From assembly GCA_019695455.1 (NCBI GenBank), contig JAEUAC010000095.1, positions 1 to 22,137 of the forward strand: a stretch of DNA of 22,137 nt, written 5' to 3'. The position numbers were made by a program, and so were the translations under genes. The notes beneath the pieces were generated by a model. The model made no database searches. It worked only from the letters and a program-made list of their open reading frames with translations, and was not told the DNA's origin. Shown piece by piece: positions 16,488 to 22,137 of the stretch. How positions within the stretch are numbered: the stretch's first letter is position 1; the number at the start of each line of letters is the position of its first letter. This DNA is from Methylorubrum extorquens. Its GTDB lineage: Bacteria > Pseudomonadota > Alphaproteobacteria > Rhizobiales > Beijerinckiaceae.

Positions 16488-17513
16488 CTACTTCGTGATC
16501 TCCTTGTTGAACCGCTCGATCCAGGCCGCGCGCTGCGGGTTGATCTTGGTCCAGTCGTGCGTGACCATGCCGGCGAGCTCGTCCACGGACTTCACGTCGA
16601 GCGTGTCGACGAGCGTGACGTCCTTGTTGATCGGGATCATGTTGTAGGGCTGCTTCTGCAGCGCGCTCTGCACGTCGGCGGAGATGGCCGTGTCCATGTA
16701 GCGGTAGGCGGCGTCCACGTTCTCGGCGCCCTTCACGATGTGCAGGGTCGTCTGGAACGTGATGGCGCCCGTCTCGGGACGCACGAACTCGATGTCGACG
16801 CCGCGGCCCTTCAGGATCGCGACCGTGTTCGTGTTCGTGTACATGACGTCGATCTGGCCCTGCTGGAACAGGCCGGGCATGGCGGCCGGCGCGGCCACGG
16901 CCGCGGCCTTGGTCACGGCCTTCTTCAGTTCGGCGAAGACCGGATCCATGTTGCTCTCGGAACCGCCGAACACCTTCGCCATCTCGATGATCGAGACCGT
17001 TCCGAACGTCGTCTGGAAGCCCGTCAGGCCGAGCCGTTCCACGTAGGGCGACTTGAAGAGGTCGGCCCAGCCCTTCGGGGGTGCCGAGAACTTCTTGGGG
17101 TTGTAGGCGATGCCGACGACCTGCGCGTTGCAGGTGACGGCGTGCGGCGTGATCAGGCCGGCCGGCACCTTCGCGGCGTTGGTGAGCTTTTTCGCGTCGA
17201 TCGGATCGAAGAGGCCGGCCTGCAGGGCGGACGCCGCCGGGCCGGGATCGAGCACGAAGCAATCGAAGGGCGGCACCCCGCGGGCCGCGCGCACCTTCGC
17301 CACCTGATCGACCGCGAAGAGCGAATCGAAGGCGACGTCGACGCCGGCCGCCTTCTTGAGGGCCGGGGCCACGACGTTGCGGTAGGCCTCCTCCCAGGTG
17401 CCCGGATAGATCGCGGCCGTGAGGCTGCCCGCCGCTTGGGCACGGGTGGTGAGGCCGGCCGCGCCGAGGGCGAGGCTGCCGACGGCGAAGGCGCGGCGGT
17501 CGAGGCGGATCAT
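16488..17513 (-). CDS. ABC transporter substrate-binding protein, PotD/family 1, Tat signal
   Basis: A 341-residue periplasmic solute-binding protein. The N-terminus MIRLDRRAFAVGSLALGAAG is a twin-arginine signal (RRAF) with cleavage likely after AQA near residue 27. The mature part begins with SLTAAIYPGTWEEAYR, typical of extracellular solute-binding family 1 / PotD-like proteins, and contains the hinge pattern GIAYNPKKF and a C-terminal WIERFNKEI helix. ATG 17513 overlaps the ATPase stop by 4 nt (ATGA), which fixes the start; longer in-frame extensions would disrupt the signal peptide. Ligand is not predictable from sequence; the downstream puuE suggests allantoin, a hydantoin or a similar ureide. 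Confidence 0.9.
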   Translation of the reverse strand: MIRLDRRAFAVGSLALGAAGLTTRAQAAGSLTAAIYPGTWEEAYRNVVAPALKKAAGVDVAFDSLFAVDQVAKVRAARGVPPFDCFVLDPGPAASALQAGLFDPIDAKKLTNAAKVPAGLITPHAVTCNAQVVGIAYNPKKFSAPPKGWADLFKSPYVERLGLTGFQTTFGTVSIIEMAKVFGGSESNMDPVFAELKKAVTKAAAVAAPAAMPGLFQQGQIDVMYTNTNTVAILKGRGVDIEFVRPETGAITFQTTLHIVKGAENVDAAYRYMDTAISADVQSALQKQPYNMIPINKDVTLVDTLDVKSVDELAGMVTHDWTKINPQRAAWIERFNKEITK

Positions 17514-18634
17514 CGTGTCTCCGGGGGTGATGCGGGTCGGGGGAACAGGCTCGGGCGGGCGTGCGCGGACAGCCCGCAATGGGCGTGTCCCGCGCCGGAC
17601 AGGGGCGCGCCGGGCCGGCGGGACGTGGCGATCTTAAGCGCCGTGCCGTCGATGGCGCGGGCATCGTGGATGAGCTCGCCGCCGATGGGCAGGCTGAGCG
17701 ACAGCGTGATGGGCAGCCGGTCGGGCGCCGGATCGTCCGCGAGGTCGAGCTGTTCCGGCCGGACGGAGACGAGCACCGGAGAGCCGGGCTCGAAGCGCTG
17801 CTTCGAGGCGACCGACCACGTCGCTCCCGCGTCGAGGCGCACGCGGTAGCCGCCGGATTCCCGTGTCTCGATCAGGCCGGAGAGCAGGTTGCTCGAGCCG
17901 ATGAAGGCGTTGACGAACAGGGTCTCGGGCTCGTCGTAGACCTGGACGGGCGTGCCGAGCTGCTCGATCCGGCCGCGGTTCATCACGGCGATGCGGTCGG
18001 CGATCGCCATCGCCTCGTCCTGGTCGTGCGTGACCATGATGGCGGTGAGCGCGAACTGGCGCTGCAGGCGCTTGATCTCGATCTGCATGTCGAGGCGCAG
18101 GTTCTTGTCGAGCGCCGCGAACGGCTCGTCGAGGAGGAGGATGCGAGGGCGGACGGCCAGCGCGCGGGCGAGCGCGACGCGCTGCTGCTGGCCGCCCGAC
18201 AGCTGGCGCGGCTTGCGGTCGCCGAAGCCCTCGAGGCGCACGGTCGCGAGCATCTCGCGCACCCGGTCGTCCTGCAAGGTCCGGCTCTCGCCCCGTGCCG
18301 CGAGGCCATAGGCGATGTTCTCCGCGACCGTCATGTGCGGGAACAGCGCGTAGTTCTGGAAGACGATGCCGATCTCGCGCCGGTTCGGCGGCAGCGCGTC
18401 GATCACGCGGTCGCCGACGACCACGCGACCCTCCCGCTGCTGGATGAAGCCCGCGATGATCCGGAGCAGCGTGGTCTTGCCGCAGCCGGAGGGGCCGAGC
18501 AGCGCGACGAGCTCGCCTCCGCGGACTTCCAGCGTCACGGTGTCGACGGCGAGGCCCGTGCCGTAGCCATGCGTCACGCCGTCGAGCGTGATGGGCTGGG
18601 GAGACGGGAGCACGGCAGGCGTCTTCGCGAGCAT
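17510..18634 (-). CDS. ABC transporter ATP-binding protein, PotA-like
   Basis: A 374-residue ATPase energising the importer encoded immediately downstream. Walker A is GPSGCGKTT (47-55, K53); the Q-loop is in FQNYALFPHMTVAENIAYGL; the signature LSGGQQQR lies near 145-152; Walker B ILLLDEPFAALD is near 163-174; the H-loop is VTHDQDEAM. A TOBE-type C-terminal domain follows (VSVRPEQLDL). ATG 18634 is the only sensible start: the reading frame continues far upstream but into non-conserved Arg/Gly-rich translation. The ribosome site is weak. First gene of the six-gene minus operon ATPase, binding protein, two permeases, puuE, propeller; divergent from the LysR gene. Confidence 0.92.
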   Translation of the reverse strand: MLAKTPAVLPSPQPITLDGVTHGYGTGLAVDTVTLEVRGGELVALLGPSGCGKTTLLRIIAGFIQQREGRVVVGDRVIDALPPNRREIGIVFQNYALFPHMTVAENIAYGLAARGESRTLQDDRVREMLATVRLEGFGDRKPRQLSGGQQQRVALARALAVRPRILLLDEPFAALDKNLRLDMQIEIKRLQRQFALTAIMVTHDQDEAMAIADRIAVMNRGRIEQLGTPVQVYDEPETLFVNAFIGSSNLLSGLIETRESGGYRVRLDAGATWSVASKQRFEPGSPVLVSVRPEQLDLADDPAPDRLPITLSLSLPIGGELIHDARAIDGTALKIATSRRPGAPLSGAGHAHCGLSAHARPSLFPRPASPPETR

Positions 18635-18916
18635 CGTCCGGCCGCTGCAACCCACATGCCAGATACCGGCGCCCGGCCCCGATCGGACGTGCATGGCCCC
18701 GGACCGTCGACCTGCGGGCCGGCCCGCGCACCCGGTCGCGCGGTGGAAGGGATCGTCGAAGCGCCGGTCGGCCCCGGCACGATCGACGGTAGCGGATACC
18801 GGGACCGGCCGTCGCCTGCTCGAGCCCCGGCCGCACCATCCTCGGCGTCCGGCCCGGCAAGGCGCGCCTCGGGCGCGCGACCTTGCCGATCCCCGTCTTT
18901 TCCCGCACAGCGGGAC
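18635..18916. promoter_or_regulatory. Divergent control region between ABC/puuE operon and LysR gene
   Basis: This 282-bp region should hold both promoters and LysR binding sites. Visible dyads are GATCGT / ACGATC at 18751-18784; a 15-bp interrupted palindrome CGGTA-GCGGA-TACCG at 18787-18801; and CGACGG / CCGTCG at 18784-18814. The 15-bp dyad has the size expected for a LysR-family recognition site, although it lacks an obvious T-N11-A frame. No confident promoter hexamers were identified. GC content is high, so some dyads will be fortuitous. Confidence 0.5.
18856..18887. repeat. Long inverted repeat just upstream of LysR start
   Basis: GGCAAGG (18856-18862) pairs with CCTTGCC (18881-18887), and inside it CGCGCC (18863-18868) pairs with GGCGCG (18872-18877) around a TCG loop, leaving only a CGA bulge on one side. 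The 13 paired bases end 29 nt before the LysR ATG. A TCTTTT run starts about 8 nt later on the plus strand. It could be an autoregulatory operator, a leader hairpin or an attenuator. Confidence 0.5.
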
Positions 18917-19825
18917 ATGCCGCCCGGGCGTTCCAATCTCGTCGAATTCACCTATTTCCTCGCCATCGCGCGGCACGGCAGCTTTCGGCAGGCCGGGCTT
19001 GAGCTCGGCGTCAGCGCCTCCGCGCTGAGCCATGCCCTGAAGGGCCTGGAAGCGCGGCTCGGGGTGCGCCTGCTGAACCGGACCAACCGCAGCGTCACGC
19101 TCACGGCGGCCGGTGAGGACTTCCGCGACGCCATCGCGCCGGCCTTCGCGAGCATCGCGGAGGCCGTGGAGGGCCTGAACCGGCATCGGGACGCCCCCAA
19201 GGGCCGCGTCCGCCTCAACGTCGTCGCGGACGCCGCCTCGCTCCTGCTCGGACCCGTCACGCCCGTGTTCGTCGACCGCTATCCCGGCATCGAGCTCGAC
19301 GTGATCGTCAGCAACCGGATGGTGGACGTCGTGGCGGAGCGGTGCGACGCCGGGATCCGCTACGGGGGCACGGTGCCCGAGGACATGGTCGCGCAGCGGC
19401 TTTCGGCCGATGTCCGGTGGGTCGTGGCAGGCGCTCCCGGCTACCTGGACCGGTTCGGGACGCCGCAGGTCCCCGACGATCTCGCATCCCATCGCTGCCT
19501 GGGCGTCCGCCTCGGGGACGACCGGATCTATCGCTGGGAGTTCCAGGGAGCGGAGGGCGAGTTCGACATCCCCGTGCCCAGCGGCGTGACGGCCGACGAC
19601 ACGCGGGCCACGCTCGCGATGGCGCGCGCCGGGGCGGGCCTGATCTACGGTCCCGAACCGATCTTCGCCCAGGACCTCGCGGGCGGGACGCTGCGCCTCG
19701 TGCTGGAGGAGTGGGCGATCACGGGCCCCGGCTACCACGTCTATTATTCGAGCCGGCGACAGATCCCGACGGGACTCCGGCTCCTGGTCGACCTCATCCG
19801 GGAGCTCAAGCCCCTCGGGCTGTGA
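18917..19825 (+). CDS. LysR-type transcriptional regulator
   Basis: A 302-residue LysR regulator. The winged helix-turn-helix covers about residues 7-65: NLVEFTYFLAIARHGSFRQA, the recognition part SASALSHALKGLEARLGVRL, and LLNRTNRSVTLTAAG. The effector-binding domain follows (GRVRLNVVADAASLLLGPV, then ERCDAGIRYGG, with the second lobe around GVTADDTRATLAMARAGAG). It resembles the AaeR/DmlR-like subgroup in layout, a loose assignment. ATG 18917 is chosen because the conserved HTH begins 6 residues later. Divergence from the ABC/puuE operon suggests control of that operon with a pathway metabolite as effector; the SDR/pao genes downstream are the alternative target. Confidence 0.92.
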   Translation: MPPGRSNLVEFTYFLAIARHGSFRQAGLELGVSASALSHALKGLEARLGVRLLNRTNRSVTLTAAGEDFRDAIAPAFASIAEAVEGLNRHRDAPKGRVRLNVVADAASLLLGPVTPVFVDRYPGIELDVIVSNRMVDVVAERCDAGIRYGGTVPEDMVAQRLSADVRWVVAGAPGYLDRFGTPQVPDDLASHRCLGVRLGDDRIYRWEFQGAEGEFDIPVPSGVTADDTRATLAMARAGAGLIYGPEPIFAQDLAGGTLRLVLEEWAITGPGYHVYYSSRRQIPTGLRLLVDLIRELKPLGL

Positions 19826-19829
19826 CCGC

Positions 19830-19852
19830 GGCGATGAGCGGCGCTCATCGCC
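19830..19852. terminator. Perfect 10-bp hairpin after LysR stop
   Basis: GGCGATGAGC (19830-19839) is perfectly complementary to GCTCATCGCC (19843-19852) around a GGC loop, 4 nt after the LysR stop. There is no T-tract afterwards, so it may be a terminator lacking U-residues or an operator for the SDR/pao operon that starts about 65 bp downstream. Confidence 0.5.
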
Positions 19853-19887
19853 CCATGAAGCGCCGAGGCCCTACTGCCGGCCGCCGT

Positions 19888-19916
19888 CGTCATGATCTCC
19901 TCGCCAGGAGATGACG
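19888..19916 (+). promoter_or_regulatory. Stem-loop sequestering the SDR Shine-Dalgarno
   Basis: ATCTCCT (19895-19901) pairs perfectly with AGGAGAT (19906-19912) around a CGCC loop, and CGTC (19888-19891) extends the stem with GACG (19913-19916) past a 3-nt bulge. The AGGAG ribosome site (19906-19910) is buried in the stem, 6 nt before ATG 19917. The same site shows why ATG 19917 is preferred over ATG 19911, which would have no spacing. Confidence 0.5.
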
Positions 19917-20684
19917 ATGAACCCTCGCTACGATTTCGGCGGCCAGGCCGCCCTGGTCACGGGCGCCGCCAAGGGCATGGGCCTCGCCACGGCGCGCCTG
20001 TTCGCCGGGAGCGGCGCGTCCGTCCTGCTCGCCGACCTCGACGGCGATCTCGCGACGGCCGAGGCGGAGCGCATCGTGGCCGAAGGCGGACGGGCGACCG
20101 CGGTGCGGTGCGACGTCGGCGACGAGGATCAGGTCGCGGCCGCGGTGGATCGCGCCCTCGCCGATTTCGGGCGGCTCGACATGGCGTTCAACAACGCCGG
20201 GATCCAGGTCCCGCCCTCGGACGCGGCCGACGAGCCTCTGGAACACTTCGAACGCGTCGTCGCCGTCAACCAGCGCGGCGTCTGGGCCTGCATGAAGCAC
20301 GAGCTCCGCGCCATGCGCGAGCGGGGCTCGGGCGCCATCGTGAACTGCTCCTCGCTCGGCGGTCTCGTGGGCCTGCCCGGACGCGCGGCCTATCACGGGA
20401 CCAAGCACGCGGTCCTCGGCATGACGAAGAGCGCCGCCGTCGAGTACGCGCCCCGCGGCATCCGCATCAACGCCGTGTGCCCGGGCACCATCGACACGCC
20501 GATGGTCGCCGACATGCTCGACGGCCAGGCGGACGCGATGGCCGAGATCCTGGCGCAGCAATCCATCGGACGCCTCGGCCACGCCGACGAGGTGGCGGCG
20601 GCCGTCCTCTGGCTCTGCAGTCCGGGAGCCAGCTTCGTCGTCGGGATCGGCCTGCCGGTCGACGGCGGCTTCACGGCGCATTGA
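19917..20684 (+). CDS. Short-chain dehydrogenase/reductase (SDR)
   Basis: A 255-residue classical SDR, expected to oxidise an alcohol or reduce a carbonyl with NAD(P). The nucleotide site is TGAAKGMG (15-22), with an acidic D in LLADLDGD at the end of beta-2 favouring NAD(H). NNAG is at 92-95, catalytic S146 in NCSS, and Y159-x3-K163 in YHGTK; NAVCPGTIDTPM and the C-terminal GLPVDGGFTAH are family-typical. All catalytic residues are intact. The start is set by AGGAG 6 nt upstream of ATG 19917. It is followed 26 nt later by a small ORF and then paoA, so it may supply or remove the aldehyde handled by the Pao enzyme. Exact substrate unknown. Confidence 0.9.
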   Translation: MNPRYDFGGQAALVTGAAKGMGLATARLFAGSGASVLLADLDGDLATAEAERIVAEGGRATAVRCDVGDEDQVAAAVDRALADFGRLDMAFNNAGIQVPPSDAADEPLEHFERVVAVNQRGVWACMKHELRAMRERGSGAIVNCSSLGGLVGLPGRAAYHGTKHAVLGMTKSAAVEYAPRGIRINAVCPGTIDTPMVADMLDGQADAMAEILAQQSIGRLGHADEVAAAVLWLCSPGASFVVGIGLPVDGGFTAH

Positions 20685-20710
20685 GCGGCGCGCACCCTCG
20701 GGAGACGAGC

Positions 20711-20794
20711 ATGACCGACGAACCGACCGACGCCACGATCTTCGGCACGACGATCGCCGCTGAGGTCCCCCGCGAGGCGCTCCGAGATGCGTGA
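20711..20794 (+). CDS. 27-residue ORF overlapping paoA start (leader peptide?)
   Basis: An ORF of 27 codons beginning MTDEPTDATIFG with a good Shine-Dalgarno (GGAG, 6 nt upstream). Its TGA (20792-20794) lies 8 nt inside paoA, whose ATG is at 20787, an arrangement suited to translational coupling. The peptide is acidic at its N-terminus, has no membrane segment and matches nothing I recognise. It may be a coupling leader, a real small protein, or the decayed start of another gene. Confidence 0.4.
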   Translation: MTDEPTDATIFGTTIAAEVPREALRDA

Positions 20795-21467
20795 GCGCCA
20801 TCCACGCTCCCCGAGCGCCGACGCGAAGTCGTCGATCCTGGGCGACGCGACGGCTTGCGCCGTCTCCCGCCGCGACGTCCTCGTCGTCTGCGGAACGGCA
20901 GCGGCCGTGGCCGCGACGCCGTCCCTGGCCGCCGCGTCTCCGGCATCGGCGGCGGCCCGGATGCGCGTCGACCTCCGGGTCAACGGACGTGCGGCCACCC
21001 TCGAACTCGACACCAGGACCACGTTGCTCGACGCGCTGCGGGACCATCTCGCCCTGACGGGTACGAAGAAGGGATGCGATCACGGCCAGTGCGGCGCCTG
21101 CACGGTCCTGGTCGGGGGGCGGCGGATCAATGCCTGCCTCAGCTTGGCGCTGCAGCACCAGGGCGACGACATCCGCACCATCGAGGGCCTCGGCACGGCC
21201 GAGGCGCTTCACCCCATGCAGGCCGCCTTCATCAAGCATGACGGGTTCCAGTGCGGATACTGCACGCCGGGCCAGATCTGCTCGGCGGTCGCCGTCCTCG
21301 ACGAGATCCGCCTGGGCGTCCCCAGCCACGTCCAGGCCGACCTGCTCGCCGCTCCGCGTCCCGACGAGATCGAGATGCGCGAGCGGATGAGCGGAAACAT
21401 CTGCCGCTGTGGCGCCTACGCGAACATCGCCGCGGCCATGGCCGAGGTCGCGGGAGAGCCGACATGA
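20787..21467 (+). CDS. paoA: Periplasmic aldehyde oxidoreductase 2Fe-2S subunit PaoA
   Basis: A 226-residue small subunit of a PaoABC-type molybdenum aldehyde oxidoreductase (xanthine oxidase family). A Tat signal is visible as SRRDVLVVCGTAAAVAATPS with cleavage near residues 50-57. The plant-type 2Fe-2S domain carries GCDHGQCGACTVL (C97, C102, C105) and C117; the second cluster domain has QCGYCTPGQIC (C156, C159) and NICRCGAY (C206, C208). All eight ligands are present. The sequence closely follows E. coli PaoA (YagT) as I recall it, e.g. HPMQAAFIKHDGFQCGYC. A GAGG 9 nt upstream supports ATG 20787. The stop overlaps paoB by 4 nt. The subunit passes electrons from the Mo site to FAD in the periplasm. 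Confidence 0.93.
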   Translation: MRERHPRSPSADAKSSILGDATACAVSRRDVLVVCGTAAAVAATPSLAAASPASAAARMRVDLRVNGRAATLELDTRTTLLDALRDHLALTGTKKGCDHGQCGACTVLVGGRRINACLSLALQHQGDDIRTIEGLGTAEALHPMQAAFIKHDGFQCGYCTPGQICSAVAVLDEIRLGVPSHVQADLLAAPRPDEIEMRERMSGNICRCGAYANIAAAMAEVAGEPT

Positions 21468-22137
21468 GGAGCTTCACCTACGAGCGTGCCGTCAGCCCCG
21501 CCGACGCGGCCCGCGCCGTGGCGTCCCGGCCCGGCGCCAAGTTCCTGGCCGGCGGCACCAACCTTCTCGACCTGATGAAGCTGGAGATCGAGACGCCGAC
21601 GCACCTCGTCGACGTGCAAGACCTCAAGTTCGACCAGATCGAGGCGACGCCCGAGGGTGGCCTGCGGATCGGCGCGCTGGTGTCGAACACCGCGCTGTCC
21701 GCGGACGCGCGCGTCGGCCGCGACTACGGCGTCCTCACCCGCGCGATCGCGGCGGGCGCGTCGGGGCAGCTGCGCAACAAGGCGACGACCGCGGGCAACC
21801 TGCTCCAGCGGACGCGCTGCCCGTATTTCTACGACACCAATCAGGCATGCAACAAGCGCAAGCCCGGTTCCGGCTGCGCGGCGATCGGCGGCTATTCGCG
21901 CCAGCTGGGGGTGATCGGCACGTCGGACGCGTGCATCGCCACCTACCCGGGCGACATGGCGGTCGCGATGCGCGTGCTCGACGCGACCGTCGAGACGGTG
22001 AAGCCCGACGGCGGCGCCCGGTCGATCCCGATCGCCGACTTCCACCGGCTGTGGGGCGCGACGCCGCACATCGAGACGGCGCTGGCGCCGGGCGAGCTGA
22101 TCACCGCGGTGACGCTGCCCAAGCCGATCGGCGGCAC
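21464..22137 (+). CDS. paoB: Aldehyde oxidoreductase FAD / 4Fe-4S subunit PaoB (3' end outside window)
   Basis: The first 224 residues of the FAD-binding subunit. The PCMH-type FAD site is seen in FLAGGTNLLDLM (27-38) and in TTAGNLLQRTRC. Four cysteines, C119, C129, C138 and C157, lie in the segment that carries the extra 4Fe-4S cluster in E. coli PaoB (YagS), a feature most xanthine-oxidase-family FAD subunits lack. ATG 21464 overlaps the paoA stop (ATGA). There is no signal peptide; export is expected by hitch-hiking on the PaoA Tat signal. The gene runs off the right edge, and the Mo-binding paoC subunit should follow. Confidence 0.93.
   Translation, partial: MRSFTYERAVSPADAARAVASRPGAKFLAGGTNLLDLMKLEIETPTHLVDVQDLKFDQIEATPEGGLRIGALVSNTALSADARVGRDYGVLTRAIAAGASGQLRNKATTAGNLLQRTRCPYFYDTNQACNKRKPGSGCAAIGGYSRQLGVIGTSDACIATYPGDMAVAMRVLDATVETVKPDGGARSIPIADFHRLWGATPHIETALAPGELITAVTLPKPIGG

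Noticed and set aside
18635..19738. Possible N-terminal extension of the ABC ATPase gene
   Set aside because: The extra sequence lies antisense to LysR and through the divergent control region, with no domain; family length fits ATG 18634.

Overview
The window is very GC-rich with strong third-position GC bias, and the gene families present (Tat-exported PaoA-type aldehyde oxidoreductase, PotABCD-type importer with allantoinase genes, giant RTX peroxidase) point to an alphaproteobacterium. A Hyphomicrobiales/Methylobacteriaceae-like genome is my best guess; genus cannot be fixed from the sequence. I see no rRNA, tRNA, CRISPR array, insertion sequence or integrase.

Left third (1-9176). A giant minus-strand gene begins at 7563 and runs off the left edge, encoding more than 2,521 residues: two complete animal-type heme peroxidase domains separated by RTX calcium-binding repeats and an Ig-like domain, with no Sec signal, as expected for type I secretion. 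It is transcribed divergently from a membrane diguanylate cyclase (5TM-LYT sensor plus GGDEF). Their shared 383-bp intergenic region contains a perfect 17-bp palindrome with a third half-site.

Centre (9303-18916). Two convergent operons look like one catabolic locus for ureide-like compounds. The plus operon encodes an Asp/Glu-racemase-superfamily enzyme with arylmalonate-decarboxylase-type residues, a transthyretin-like 5-hydroxyisourate hydrolase homologue, an ATZ/TRZ-type amidohydrolase and a PuuE-like deacetylase-fold hydrolase. The minus operon encodes a PotABCD-like ABC importer, a second and more canonical PuuE allantoinase, and a beta-propeller resembling peptidyl-alpha-hydroxyglycine amidating lyase (PAL). 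No uricase or OHCU decarboxylase is present, and the HIU-hydrolase homologue has lost a conserved Arg, so the substrate may be a ureide or cyclic imide other than urate. A LysR regulator is divergent from the importer, and the region between them is rich in dyads.

Right end (19830-22137). After LysR and a perfect 10-bp hairpin there is an SDR oxidoreductase whose Shine-Dalgarno lies inside a stem-loop, then a 27-codon ORF overlapping paoA (2Fe-2S subunit) and the start of paoB (FAD/4Fe-4S subunit). This is probably an SDR plus periplasmic molybdenum aldehyde oxidoreductase operon continuing beyond the window.

The best candidates for something undescribed are the divergent ureide-type locus with its PAL-like propeller and the tandem-active-site RTX peroxidase.
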